64,000 bases of DNA from Vibrio ruber DSM 16370 (GCF_900163965.1 NZ_FULE01000034.1:54553-118552); one strand, 5' to 3'; shown: positions 53,867 to 63,547, numbered from the stretch's first letter. Numbers and translations: made by a program. Notes: generated from the letters alone by a model not told the origin.

Positions 53867-55330
53867 TTATTGACTCAAAAATGCTTCCAGTTGTGCCATT
53901 TTATCGGCATAGGGCGCACGGATACGCTGGCTGGATGCGCCTTCTTTACTTTGGATAACTATTGGTTTGGCATGGGTAAAGCGACGGAATCCGTGGATCC
54001 CATGATACGCGCCAATCCCGGATGCACCAACACCACCAAATGGGAGTTCTTCAATGGTTACGTGTGTCATCACATCATTAATGACCAGCCCGCCAGAGGT
54101 AGTTTGGTTGGCGAACTGGGCTTGTTGCGTCTGGTTCTCTCCGAAATAATAAGCTGCCAGCGGGCGAGGGTGTTGATTGATGTAGTCAATCGCCTCTTCC
54201 AACGCTTGATAGGTTTTGACCGGTAAGAGCGGGCCGAAAATTTCTTCTTGCATAATTGCCATCTCATCGGTGACATCAAGTACCAGATGTGGCGCAATTT
54301 TGCGGCTGGATGCATCAAAATCGACTTCTCCCGATGGTGCCAGACTGACGACGCGGGCCCCTTTTTGTTTTGCATCTTCAAGGACATGAATCAGCCGTTG
54401 ATAATGTCGTTCGCTGATTATCGCGGTGTAATCCGGGTTTGACTGTAGCGTCGGAAAGCCTTGTTGCATAAATTTTTGGGCAGCATCGATGAGTTGTTGC
54501 TCAGACCCTTGAGGGAGCAGGATGTAATCCGGGGACAGGCAGATCTGGCCTGCGTTAAATGTTTTAACCGTCAGCGTTCTTGTGATTGCTGTCGGCAAAT
54601 CAGCATCCGGTGCGATAACGACCGGTGATTTGCCGCCGAGTTCGAGGGTGACCGGAACCAGATTCTCTGATGCTGCCCGCATCACTTGTTTGCCGACTGC
54701 GGTGCTACCGGTAAACAGCAGGTGATCAAACGGTAACGAACTGAACTGTTGTGCGATTTTGCTATCGCCCAGTACCACGACAAATTCCATCGGGTCAAAG
54801 TAACGTCCGACTAGTTCTGCGACCAGTTCCGATGTTCTCGGCGTCAGTTCCGACGGTTTGAGCATCACGGTGTTGCCTGCAGAGAAAACTCCTGCCAGCG
54901 GGCCAAATGAAAGGTTGAGCGGAAAATTCCATGGACTGATGATGCCAACCACGCCCAGTGGCTGAGGCTGAATCCGGGCTTGCATACCTTGTTCAACATC
55001 GACCGTTTCGGCTGACATCCATTCTGCGACATGTTCAGCTGCGTGTTGGAGTGCCAGTGTTGATGTCATGATATCGGCTAACATCGACTGATAAGTGCTA
55101 CGGTGTCCAAAATCTTCACTCATGGCTTGCGCCAGAGCAACTCGATTGTCTTTGAGTAAACGAATGGCCCGCAGGAGGCGGTCCTGACGTAATTCAGCAT
55201 CCGCTGGACCGGATTTCAGATGAGCCCGTTTCATGCTGCTGAGAATTGAGTTCATCTCATGAAAAGATGAAGTATCGGAAGACTCGAGGTTCGCTGCTGT
55301 GACCTGAGCGGATGATGTTTGTACAGACAT
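53867..55330 (-). CDS. Coniferyl-aldehyde-type dehydrogenase
   Basis: A 487-residue NAD(P)-dependent aldehyde dehydrogenase. Motifs: VVGIISPWNFPLNLSFGPLA, MLKPSELTPRTSELVAELV, Rossmann LLFTGSTAVGKQVM, VTLELGGKSPVVIA with the general base Glu, and nucleophile Cys in FNAGQICLSPDYIL. FGGVGASGIGAYHGIHGF near the end is typical of coniferyl aldehyde dehydrogenases (CalB), which oxidise lignin-derived or other bulky aldehydes. A divergent LysR gene is 199 bp away. Confidence 0.9.
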   Translation of the reverse strand: MSVQTSSAQVTAANLESSDTSSFHEMNSILSSMKRAHLKSGPADAELRQDRLLRAIRLLKDNRVALAQAMSEDFGHRSTYQSMLADIMTSTLALQHAAEHVAEWMSAETVDVEQGMQARIQPQPLGVVGIISPWNFPLNLSFGPLAGVFSAGNTVMLKPSELTPRTSELVAELVGRYFDPMEFVVVLGDSKIAQQFSSLPFDHLLFTGSTAVGKQVMRAASENLVPVTLELGGKSPVVIAPDADLPTAITRTLTVKTFNAGQICLSPDYILLPQGSEQQLIDAAQKFMQQGFPTLQSNPDYTAIISERHYQRLIHVLEDAKQKGARVVSLAPSGEVDFDASSRKIAPHLVLDVTDEMAIMQEEIFGPLLPVKTYQALEEAIDYINQHPRPLAAYYFGENQTQQAQFANQTTSGGLVINDVMTHVTIEELPFGGVGASGIGAYHGIHGFRRFTHAKPIVIQSKEGASSQRIRAPYADKMAQLEAFLSQ

Positions 55331-55528
55331 ATAGACTCCTTAATAAAGCTGACAGTGTTGGTCGAACATGGCGTGTTTTACAACGTCACTTTTCAACATA
55401 ACTGAGTCGTTCGACTACTGTGCTTGAGATGGGAAAAGCATATATGAAAGTGGCGTAATAGCGCTAACAAGGTTATTTTAGATAGGGTATAAATATTTTT
55501 ATGGTCTTTTCGAGGCGCAGGAGTTTCG

Positions 55529-56419
55529 ATGTCACTGGTTCGTTTAAGAACGTTTGTGGAAGTTTATCGTCAGCGGTCAATCAGCGCGGCGGCAAGAAAT
55601 TTGAATCTGACTCAACCGGCTGTGTCACAGCATATTGCCGGGCTGGAAGTGGCAGTCGGGAGAAAGTTATTCACCCGTGAAGCCTCTGGTGTTGAGCCGA
55701 CTACGGCTGCTAATGAACTGGCAGCTGATATCGGCGATAAGTTGGATGCCGTTGAATCAGCCCTTGCTCAGGCGAGAGCCCGTTCCGTGAATATGGAGGG
55801 GGTACTGCAAATTATTGGGCATGCGGACTTTATGGCCGAGGTGATCGCACCGCGGCTGTTGCCATTATTACAATCGGATATTCGGGTCAGAATGCATGCC
55901 GGTGACGGTGATTTGGTGCATCATATGCTGGTGGAAGGGCACTGTGACCTGGGGTTTACCGCTCATCCGGTAACCGATAAACGTCTGCGCAGTGAAATCG
56001 TGATGGAAGTTGCAGTGACGGCAGTTGCTGCACCGGTAGTCGCGACGCGTATTGCTCAGGCAGCGGATTTAACACAAGCGTTGCTCAATGAGTCGATGTT
56101 GACTTACAACCTTGAATTATCAGTGATTGACCGCTGGCTGAAGAAGAATAACATTCATCTGGGCAGCCATCCTCCTGCTTTGGTCAGTCAGGATTTACGG
56201 GCACTACGTCGCTTACTGATGCAGGGATTTGGCTGGACAGTCATGCCGGATTATTTGTGTCATGAACAGATTCAGCGTGGAGAGCTGCAACCGATCAAAG
56301 CCCCGATAGCCGATACTCGGTTAGCGTATTATATGGCATGGGCCCCCAGCGCTTTACGACAACCGCGGATCGCCCATGCGCGGCAGACGCTTTTATGGTT
56401 GTTGAATCCACAGCACTAA
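55529..56419 (+). CDS. LysR-family transcriptional regulator
   Basis: A 296-residue LysR regulator with N-terminal HTH (MSLVRLRTFVEVYRQRSISA, NLNLTQPAVSQHIAGLEVAV) and an effector domain (VHHMLVEGHCDLGFTAHPVT). Divergent from the aldehyde dehydrogenase gene, its likely target. A GGAG-like site (GCAGGAG) precedes the ATG. Confidence 0.92.
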   Translation: MSLVRLRTFVEVYRQRSISAAARNLNLTQPAVSQHIAGLEVAVGRKLFTREASGVEPTTAANELAADIGDKLDAVESALAQARARSVNMEGVLQIIGHADFMAEVIAPRLLPLLQSDIRVRMHAGDGDLVHHMLVEGHCDLGFTAHPVTDKRLRSEIVMEVAVTAVAAPVVATRIAQAADLTQALLNESMLTYNLELSVIDRWLKKNNIHLGSHPPALVSQDLRALRRLLMQGFGWTVMPDYLCHEQIQRGELQPIKAPIADTRLAYYMAWAPSALRQPRIAHARQTLLWLLNPQH

Positions 56420-56647
56420 TCGTATGTTCGTGATTGATACTTGCTATAAGGTATGGTTATATTGATTTTTTTGTTATTTATATGGGTAATAAACGTTTGG
56501 ATAGCTTTGTTTCAGCGGATTGTTTTTCTCTAAGGTTTAAAATCGACTATATTCATTATGAGGTTTTAAAAACTTCTTATTTACAAGATGCTTACAATGA
56601 ATTGTGTGGTGATATTAATATTTTTAGCGTCATGAAGTGGGTGAAGT

Positions 56648-56803
56648 ATGAAAGAGATTTTTGTTGAGCTATTGAGTTTTTTGTTTTCCAAAAAAAGCCG
56701 AATAATTTTGATTCCTTTTTTATTGGTTTTATTTCTTTTGTCCGGTTTGTTTGTTTTCTCCAGTGGTTCCAGCTGGGCACCTTTCATCTATGCAGTTTTC
56801 TAA
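56648..56803 (+). CDS. DUF5989 small membrane protein
   Basis: A 51-residue protein: MKEIFVELLSFLFSKKSRII, then a single helix LIPFLLVLFLLSGLFVFS and the tail SSGSSWAPFIYAVF. The helix after a basic S-K-K-x-R turn and a terminal APFIY-F motif match DUF5989, a small protein usually found with SxtJ, carbamoyltransferase and SGNH genes, exactly as here. The GGGTG-like site is modest. The region 56420-56647 before it holds no convincing gene. Confidence 0.8.
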   Translation: MKEIFVELLSFLFSKKSRIILIPFLLVLFLLSGLFVFSSGSSWAPFIYAVF

Positions 56804-56951
56804 AAATCTGTGGCCAAAGGCGATGTTCATATTTTTTCTGTAATGATTCGCTGCCTCATTCTGCCTTGATTTTTGTAAGTAAGTGGTTACTTATTTTTGG
56901 GTGTTTTGATAATATCTCTTTGATTTAGATGAAGAAAAGGATTCAGTCAAT

Positions 56952-57911
56952 ATGGTTTTATGGGTGCGCAATAGCCTTCTGATGCTATTAGGTGTGGTCT
57001 TAGCACTGATTCTCGGGGAAGGGCTTGTACGTTTGGCGACGATGAGTCAAGAGAATTATGTCATTGAAATGTGGCGTTATGCTAATTTGCTGAAAGAGAA
57101 AAGCCCAGACCCGGATATCGGACACCAACATATTCCGAATCGTTCTGCGAAGTTACAAAATGTTACGATTCAAATTAATAGTCTGGGAATGCGAGGCCCT
57201 GAGCCGGATAAAACATCTATGCATCGTGTGGCGATTGTTGGGGATTCAATTGCTCTGGGATGGGGTGTAGAAGATAAAGATAGCCTCAGAGGACAACTAA
57301 AGCGTGAGTTACCAGCCGATGTTGATGTAGTCAATGCTGGTATCGGAAACATGAACTTAAATCAGTCGGTGACATTATGGGAATCTATTGGAAAAAATCT
57401 ATCGGCAGATTTCCTTGTTGCGCTTGTTACGCCCAGATCTACAGCTCAAGTCATGACTCAATCACCTGGATGGTTGGTTGAACATAGTGAATTGGCGGCG
57501 CTGGCATCGACATTTATCCAGCAAATGCTCAGTGGAAAGTTTGGTAAAGATGCTTTACTCGATGGGTATCGTAAGCAGTGGCAAAGTGAGACTGGTCAGA
57601 TGGTATTGTCTCAGGCATTTAATCAGCTGAAACAGATCCAAGATAAAACTGGCAGCCAAATTATTATTGTCTCTATTCCTGAGATGCATGATTTTAATCA
57701 CTACCAGTTTTCATTTATGGATGAGATCACCCAAAAATTTGCTCAACAGTATCATTTTGATTTTATCAACCCTTTACCGATGTTTCAGGGGGCTCCGACA
57801 TCATCATTCTGGGTCTCTCAAAATGATATTCATCTGAATAAGAAAGCATTGGGAATTATCTCTGACTTGGTCGCTGAAAAGATAACAAAGGAGCTTGGGG
57901 ATGATCAGTAA
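56952..57911 (+). CDS. SGNH/GDSL-family hydrolase-like membrane-anchored protein
   Basis: A 319-residue protein with an N-terminal membrane anchor (about 5-24) and an exported SGNH domain. The Ser motif is VAIVGDSIALGWGVEDKDS; the block III Asn/Gly region is near VNAGIGNMNLNQS; catalytic Asp/His are in SQNDIHLNKKALG. It probably adds or removes an acyl group on a glycan or lipid. AAGGA lies upstream of ATG 56952. It overlaps the SxtJ-like gene by 11 bp. Confidence 0.85.
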   Translation: MVLWVRNSLLMLLGVVLALILGEGLVRLATMSQENYVIEMWRYANLLKEKSPDPDIGHQHIPNRSAKLQNVTIQINSLGMRGPEPDKTSMHRVAIVGDSIALGWGVEDKDSLRGQLKRELPADVDVVNAGIGNMNLNQSVTLWESIGKNLSADFLVALVTPRSTAQVMTQSPGWLVEHSELAALASTFIQQMLSGKFGKDALLDGYRKQWQSETGQMVLSQAFNQLKQIQDKTGSQIIIVSIPEMHDFNHYQFSFMDEITQKFAQQYHFDFINPLPMFQGAPTSSFWVSQNDIHLNKKALGIISDLVAEKITKELGDDQ

Positions 57912-58293
57912 TGCGCCTGTAGGAATTCGACAAATCCGTATCAGACTTTTGGCTCTAGGCTGTGGATTGCTGATGCTTTCTGCTGTGATGAGTTTCGTCA
58001 AAGAGACAATCTGGCTATGGACTGTTCCATTTGCAGTTATCGTATTGTTGTACGCCTTGATTGCGCCAATGAAGTTACAATTTGTAATCAAAACTTTTGA
58101 TAAAATTCATACCTTGATTGGGAAAATATTATTCTGGGTCTTATTTTTTATTTTTATTACACCGCTGAGTTGGTTATTGCGTCTGTTCCGTCCAAAGTTG
58201 ATACCGTTAAAAATAGATAAAAATATCTCTAGTTATTGGGGGAAACCAGAAAAAGACACGCTTACCTCAGATGATTTTATAAAGCAATTCTAA
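57901..58293 (+). CDS. SxtJ-like membrane protein
   Basis: A 130-residue protein with two or three hydrophobic segments (about 14-33, 37-56, 74-95) and a basic C-terminal half (LRLFRPKLIPLKIDKN). Size, topology and position directly before a carbamoyltransferase match the SxtJ family, first named in saxitoxin clusters and of unknown function. ATG 57901 is 8 bp from GGAG and lies inside the 3' end of the SGNH gene. Confidence 0.75.
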   Translation: MISNAPVGIRQIRIRLLALGCGLLMLSAVMSFVKETIWLWTVPFAVIVLLYALIAPMKLQFVIKTFDKIHTLIGKILFWVLFFIFITPLSWLLRLFRPKLIPLKIDKNISSYWGKPEKDTLTSDDFIKQF

Positions 58294-58305
58294 AGGACTG
58301 AATTG

Positions 58306-60066
58306 ATGGCCTATATTCTTGGTATTTCAGCTTTCTACCATGACAGTGCTGCTGCATTAATTTGTAATGGTGAGATCATTTCAGCTGTTCAGGAAGAACG
58401 TTTTAGTCGAGTGAAGAATGATGATGGGTTCCCACAACATGCGATTGAATGGATTTTACAAGAACACAATATTACGATGGAAAATATCGATTATGTGATT
58501 TTTTATGAGAAACCATTTAATAAGTTTGAAAGAATTCTGGAGACTTGTATACGTTTTGCTCCTAGGGGATATCAGTTATTTAGTCAGGCAATTCCGGTTT
58601 GGTTGAAAGATAAATTATTTCAGAAAGTAGAGTTGAAAAAACAGTTGACTGAGCTTAAAGGGGGAGCATTTTGGAATCAGAAGCTACTTTTTTCTGACCA
58701 TCACCTTTCTCATAGTGCTGCTGCTTTTTATCCGTCTCCTTTTGAATCTGCCGCTATATTAACGATTGATGGGGTCGGGGAATGGGCGACAACAACAATA
58801 TCAATAGGGGCGGGAAAGGATATTTGCAGAGTAAAAGAAATGTCATTTCCTCATTCTTTCGGAATGCTATATTCTGCGATAACGGCTTTTCTGGGATTTA
58901 AAGTTAATTCTGGTGAATATAAGATCATGGGGCTTGCTCCTTATGGTCAGCCTGTCTATAGCAATCTGATCAAAGAAAATCTAATTAATATTAAATCAGA
59001 TGGCAGTTTTCGGCTGAATATGAAGTATTTTCGTTTTGCAACTGAGCTTCGTATGTATAGTCCGGAACTTGAACACCTATTCGGAATATCAGCCAGATTG
59101 CCGGAAAGTCGTTTAGAACAAGTTCACATGGATATAGCCGCGTCTATTCAGGCCGTCACTGACGAGATATTTTTGGCTCTGGCTCGTTATGTCAGAGAGC
59201 TTACCGGAGAAGTCAACCTGTGTTTGGCTGGTGGTGTAGCATTGAATTGTGCAGCCGCTGGAAAAGTTCTGAAAAGTGGGATATTTGAACGAGTCTGGAT
59301 TCAGCCTGCTGCTGGTGATGCCGGAAGTGCGTTAGGGGCTGCACAAGTCTGTCAGTATATGTATCTTCAATCCCCCAGAACACCTATATCGGATTATATG
59401 CCTTATCTTGGGCCGGTATTTGAACAGGATATAGCATTGGTGCAATTAGATAGTATGGATGCACATTATCGTCTTGTTCCGGATGAACTGCTATTTCAAT
59501 TAACGGCTGATGCATTAGCTGGTGGTAAAGTTGTTGCTTGGTTCCAAGGGAAAGCTGAATTTAGTCCCAGAGCGTTGGGAAATCGTTCTATTCTGGCTGA
59601 TCCCCGGGAGCCTGATTTGAAGCGCGATCTGAATCTAAAGATTAAATATCGTGAGTCATTCCGGCCTTTTGCTCCGGTGATATTGGAAGAGTATGCAAGT
59701 GAATGGTTTGATATTGAAGGTGCTTCGCCATATATGAATTTTATCTATATGGCCAAAGATGGCGTCAGTCACAAACTACCATCCGTTATTCATGTTGATG
59801 GGACGGCAAGGCTTCAAACGGTATCCGAGCGTACGAACCTGCGTTTTTATCAGTTAATGAAGCAGTTTTATGAAATAACCGGATGTCCGGTCTTAGTTAA
59901 CACAAGCCTGAATGTCAGAGGAGAGCCTATGGTTCTGTCTCCTGAAGATGCATTTAACTGTTTCATGAATACCGAAATCGATATGTTGGTCATTGGTAAC
60001 GTCGTGCTTGATAAACATGAGCAAACCAGCCAAAAGTATCAAAAATATAACTACGATTTAGACTAA
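58306..60066 (+). CDS. NodU/CmcH-family carbamoyltransferase
   Basis: A 586-residue enzyme that makes carbamoyl-adenylate from carbamoyl phosphate and ATP and transfers the carbamoyl group to a hydroxyl. Kae1-like part: ILGISAFYHDSAAALICNGE, metal ligands HHLSHSAAAF, LTIDGVGEWATT, CLAGGVALNCAAAGKV. C-terminal YrdC-like part: FSPRALGNRSILADPREPD, FRPFAPVIL, VLVNTSLNVRGEPMVLSPED. ATG 58306 follows AAAGGA. The acceptor is unknown. Neighbours suggest a surface or secreted saccharide or lipid. Confidence 0.94.
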   Translation: MAYILGISAFYHDSAAALICNGEIISAVQEERFSRVKNDDGFPQHAIEWILQEHNITMENIDYVIFYEKPFNKFERILETCIRFAPRGYQLFSQAIPVWLKDKLFQKVELKKQLTELKGGAFWNQKLLFSDHHLSHSAAAFYPSPFESAAILTIDGVGEWATTTISIGAGKDICRVKEMSFPHSFGMLYSAITAFLGFKVNSGEYKIMGLAPYGQPVYSNLIKENLINIKSDGSFRLNMKYFRFATELRMYSPELEHLFGISARLPESRLEQVHMDIAASIQAVTDEIFLALARYVRELTGEVNLCLAGGVALNCAAAGKVLKSGIFERVWIQPAAGDAGSALGAAQVCQYMYLQSPRTPISDYMPYLGPVFEQDIALVQLDSMDAHYRLVPDELLFQLTADALAGGKVVAWFQGKAEFSPRALGNRSILADPREPDLKRDLNLKIKYRESFRPFAPVILEEYASEWFDIEGASPYMNFIYMAKDGVSHKLPSVIHVDGTARLQTVSERTNLRFYQLMKQFYEITGCPVLVNTSLNVRGEPMVLSPEDAFNCFMNTEIDMLVIGNVVLDKHEQTSQKYQKYNYDLD

Positions 60067-60099
60067 GCGAAATTTATTCGGTGGAGTTCAGATAGCCAT

Positions 60100-61443
60100 A
60101 TGCTTTTTCAATTGCCTGTTTTTTTGCTGTTTTTTACATCTGTATTGCTTACGATTCGTTTGGTTCGGGACAATTGGTGGCAAAAGGTAATTCTTTTGCT
60201 TTGTAGTGTATTTTTCTATGCATATTGGAATGTTCATTATATTTATGTATTGGTTTTCTATATTTTTCTGGGCGTTTTATCATGTCAGCTGCTGATCCAG
60301 CGACAAAGGTTACTGATTTTTTTAGTGATTATTAGCTTAATTCCTTTGGTGTTTTTTAAATATACTAATTTTTTGCTAGGCAGTATTGGATTAGATATGA
60401 AGCTTAATCTCGGCCTGCCATTAGGACTTTCGTTCATTACTTTTACATTGATCAGCATGATGGTTGATTTTTCACGCTCTTCTAAAAAAAAGTTCACGGT
60501 ATTAGACATTAGCCTCTATATCAGTTTTTTCCCCCATTTAATTGCAGGACCTATTTTAAGAAGTCGAGAGCTAATTCCACAACTCTCTAAGATCAAAGTG
60601 TCTTGGCAGAATATTGTTTATAATCTCCCTCTGTTTTCAATTGGTATGATAAAAAAAGTGTTGATCGCAGATCAGATCGGGGCTTATGTTCATCCTATAT
60701 TCTTGAATCCGGAATCACATGATAGTTTTAGTCTATTGCTTGCTGCGATTGGATTTAGTATTCAGATTTATTGTGATTTCAGTGCCTACTCGGATATGGC
60801 GATTGCAACCGCAGGGGCGTTGGGGATCCAGTTTCCTGAAAATTTTCGTTCTCCTTATTTAGCCCACTCTCTTACGGAAACATGGAAACGTTGGCATATG
60901 ACCTTAAGCTTTTGGCTGCGAGATTATGTTTTTATTCCACTGGTACGCTACTTTCGTAATATTTTACCTTATATGCCGATTTTCATCACGATGTTGGTTT
61001 CGGGTTTATGGCATGGTGCGAACTGGACTTTCGTTCTGTGGGGAGGACTTCAGGGAGCCATCATGATCTTGGAAAAATACAGCGGATACGAGCGGTTTGT
61101 GATTGCAAATAAATATGTGAAACCATTAGCGATTATACTGAACTTTACGGTTTGGACATTATTATTAGTATTGTTTCGTAATCCATCGGTTGATATGGCG
61201 ATGTCTTATTATCAGGCATTATTTTCTTTTCATATTGAACCGATTACGGCCAAGGAATTTTTTATTCTGATTTTAATTGTATTAACGCTAGCACTACATG
61301 TATTTGATAGTGCGGATTATATACGAACTAGATTAATGAAAGTTCCACTTTTTCTATCAGTTCCAATAATGGCTATGATTATTCTTGGTTGCTCGATGGT
61401 TGCTGCACAGAAACCTGAAAGCTTTTATTACTTTGATTTTTAA
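60100..61443 (+). CDS. MBOAT-family O-acyltransferase (DltB/AlgI-like)
   Basis: A 447-residue multi-helix membrane enzyme. Signature segments: LGLPLGLSFITFTLISMMVD, FFPHLIAGPILRSRELIPQL, IYCDFSAYSDMAIATAGALG, LTETWKRWHMTLSFWLRDYV and the catalytic His in MLVSGLWHGANWTFVLWGGL. Such enzymes pass acyl groups across the inner membrane to exported glycans and work with an SGNH partner, here encoded on both sides. Confidence 0.93.
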   Translation: MLFQLPVFLLFFTSVLLTIRLVRDNWWQKVILLLCSVFFYAYWNVHYIYVLVFYIFLGVLSCQLLIQRQRLLIFLVIISLIPLVFFKYTNFLLGSIGLDMKLNLGLPLGLSFITFTLISMMVDFSRSSKKKFTVLDISLYISFFPHLIAGPILRSRELIPQLSKIKVSWQNIVYNLPLFSIGMIKKVLIADQIGAYVHPIFLNPESHDSFSLLLAAIGFSIQIYCDFSAYSDMAIATAGALGIQFPENFRSPYLAHSLTETWKRWHMTLSFWLRDYVFIPLVRYFRNILPYMPIFITMLVSGLWHGANWTFVLWGGLQGAIMILEKYSGYERFVIANKYVKPLAIILNFTVWTLLLVLFRNPSVDMAMSYYQALFSFHIEPITAKEFFILILIVLTLALHVFDSADYIRTRLMKVPLFLSVPIMAMIILGCSMVAAQKPESFYYFDF

Positions 61444-61450
61444 TAATATT

Positions 61451-62488
61451 ATGAAGAAAATTAAATTTTTAATTGTATTGTTTTTTTTGATTTCACTACT
61501 TGGTTTACTTGTTGATGCGGGGAGTGATTTATTACTATATGCTAGAAAATATCATCTATCAGTAAGTAAAAAGAATGATTTTATCAATGGATTGCCGAAA
61601 CATTTAGATTATCAATTGTATTCTAAATATTATGATGATAATCATACGCTTAAATATAGATATCTTCCATATGTTGGGGATGTCATTCAACCGGGTGATT
61701 ATGGTATATATAAAATTAATCAGCTTGGTGGAAGAGAATATGATTATGATTCTTCCAGTGTGAAAACTAAAAAGTTATTAGTTTTAGGAGCATCTCAAGC
61801 TTTCGGTTTCTATAATTCATCTGATAAAACATTAGTTACTTATCTTAGTGCATTATTGCCTGAATATGAAATTGATAATTATTCATCTCCGGGACAAATG
61901 GTTTCTCAAAACCTTGCTAATTGGCAAAGGATTCATGAAATGACAGGAGAATATTATGATTTAGCAATTATTGTTAATGGTCCATTTGATTATGTAACTG
62001 AATATAATAAATTTATCACTAGAAAGAATAATGAGATAAAAAATCAAATTGCATTTTTCTATCTTATGGATTTAGTGGAAAAAAAGATTGACAGTATAAT
62101 GTCAGACTCAACAGCCTCAATCGATGAATATTATAATAAATTAATACCAAATAAAATAATGGGTGATTTTGAAGATATAATTAATTATGGTGCTAGTTTG
62201 AATACGAGGACGTTAATTTTTATCCCTCCGGTTGTTTGGGGGAATAAAGCTAATGTAGATAATATTGGTAAAAATATTACAAAAAACGCATTCCTGAACT
62301 CTGCAGCAAGGAATTTGTCTGATTTATCTATAAAAAATAGTAATGTTATTGATATGTCTAATGTATTTGATGATATGGATGAACAGTTTTTTATAGATTT
62401 TAGTGCGCACTTAACGCCTAATGGGAATCATCTGCTTGCTAAAAAAATAGTAAAATACATCAAACAGATAGATAATGAAAATAATTAA
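61451..62488 (+). CDS. SGNH-like membrane-anchored protein, AT-rich
   Basis: A 345-residue protein with an N-terminal anchor (about 7-25, FLIVLFFLISLLGLLVDAG). An SGNH-like core follows: LVLGASQAFGFYNSS with the putative nucleophile Ser, IDNYSSPGQMVSQNL, and DFSAHLTPNGNHLLAKKI with His. It likely hands the acyl group onward from the MBOAT enzyme. Base composition is very AT-rich compared with the carbamoyltransferase gene. ATG 61451 is 7 bp after the MBOAT stop. No good ribosome-binding site is seen. Confidence 0.75.
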   Translation: MKKIKFLIVLFFLISLLGLLVDAGSDLLLYARKYHLSVSKKNDFINGLPKHLDYQLYSKYYDDNHTLKYRYLPYVGDVIQPGDYGIYKINQLGGREYDYDSSSVKTKKLLVLGASQAFGFYNSSDKTLVTYLSALLPEYEIDNYSSPGQMVSQNLANWQRIHEMTGEYYDLAIIVNGPFDYVTEYNKFITRKNNEIKNQIAFFYLMDLVEKKIDSIMSDSTASIDEYYNKLIPNKIMGDFEDIINYGASLNTRTLIFIPPVVWGNKANVDNIGKNITKNAFLNSAARNLSDLSIKNSNVIDMSNVFDDMDEQFFIDFSAHLTPNGNHLLAKKIVKYIKQIDNENN

Positions 62489-62490
62489 TA

Positions 62491-62739
62491 TTATTTGTTC
62501 ATTGTGATATATTTATTGATTAAGTTGATGGTATCGATTTGTTTGAATGAATCGGCATCTGAAGAAGATATGTAAATATTATACTCATCTTCAAGAAATA
62601 ATGTTAATTCAGCAATGTCAAGTGAGTCAAATCGATTTGACTCAATAAGTGAATCATCATCACTAATGTTGACGTCGTTTTTTTCACCATTTTTTTTAAG
62701 TAAAGATATAACGAAATTTCTTATTTTTTCTTTTTCCAT
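62491..62739 (-). CDS. Acyl carrier protein
   Basis: An 82-residue acidic helical carrier with the phosphopantetheine Ser in NRFDSLDIAELTLFLED (S39). It lies convergent to, and 2 bp from, the second SGNH gene, on the opposite strand from the whole cluster. An acyl-ACP donor for the MBOAT enzyme is an attractive idea. It is not the fatty-acid ACP (AcpP), whose sequence is different. No ligase or synthase gene is next to it in the window. Confidence 0.88.
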   Translation of the reverse strand: MEKEKIRNFVISLLKKNGEKNDVNISDDDSLIESNRFDSLDIAELTLFLEDEYNIYISSSDADSFKQIDTINLINKYITMNK

Positions 62740-63077
62740 TGTTTCCTCAAGCTTATTTACATATTTTTAGTTCATATGACTCATGGCTTTACTATAACAC
62801 TTATACTATAGTTCGTTTTTAGATATCTACCATAAAATTCATATTTTTATGATTATTTATTCCCAAATGATTTATCCTGATGAATCTAGTCGTTATTTGT
62901 AGTGTAAATGAATAGAAAGGACAGGCACCATATACTTTCTGAGTGGGATTTGGGAGACTGAACACAGCTTAATGCTGAGATAATGTAATATTGTGGTGGA
63001 TAAACTGATCCGATTAACACTCGGCACAGGGTTGTGGGTTGATTTGGTCTGAATCTCGGAGAATATCGGTAAGTGCA
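62740..63077. other. Intergenic stretch with one GGACAGGCACC repeat
   Basis: AT-rich at first (probable ACP promoter on the minus strand). A single GGACAGGCACC copy, the repeat motif of the other clusters, is at 62919-62929. No gene is recognised. Confidence 0.5.
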
Positions 63078-63503
63078 ATGACAGAACAGCAGCAAACAAA
63101 ATCATCAGGGGTACAGCTGTGGGTTTATAAACTCATTGCGGTCGTCAGTTTGATTCTGGCGATTATCGGTGCCGTTTTACCGGGCCTGCCCACAACAGAA
63201 TTTGTGATTTTATGTGCATGGGCCTCGGCAAAAGGCTCTCCTACGATTCATCGTTTTTTAATGTCGAAACCTTTTTTCCGCAACATGATAGAGAACTGGC
63301 AAAATGGCAAAGTCATTTCCAGAAAGAATAAGATTCTGTCAGCGTTATCGATGTCGGTCTGTCTACTGATTTTACTGTTACACAAGGTCGCTTTGGTCTG
63401 GGTTGTAGTATCGACCATCGGTATGTTGATCGGCAGCTACTACATCTGGAGGCGTCCGGAGAAGGTGCCGGAAGCACCGGATCTCAGTCAGGAAGAACGT
63501 TAA
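63078..63503 (+). CDS. DUF454 (YbaN-like) inner-membrane protein
   Basis: A 141-residue protein with the DUF454 pattern: YKLIAVVSLILAIIGAVLPG, LPTTEFVILCAWASAKGSPT, FFRNMIENWQNGKVISRKNK and two more helices. Function unknown in all bacteria as far as I recall. ATG 63078 begins the family homology. Confidence 0.9.
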   Translation: MTEQQQTKSSGVQLWVYKLIAVVSLILAIIGAVLPGLPTTEFVILCAWASAKGSPTIHRFLMSKPFFRNMIENWQNGKVISRKNKILSALSMSVCLLILLLHKVALVWVVVSTIGMLIGSYYIWRRPEKVPEAPDLSQEER

Positions 63504-63547
63504 GCCCGATGAATCAAAGCTTGCAATGTTAGGAGTGGCGCATTGTG

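Noticed and set aside
56434..56667. 77-codon plus-strand ORF before the DUF5989 gene
   Set aside because: It lacks a ribosome-binding site and family likeness, and its end overlaps the start of the better-supported DUF5989 gene in another frame.
62939..62950. GAGTGGGATT resembling the guaA 3' end, as an attachment repeat
   Set aside because: Only about 9-10 bp match to GAGTGGGAATAA and no integrase in between; expected by chance.
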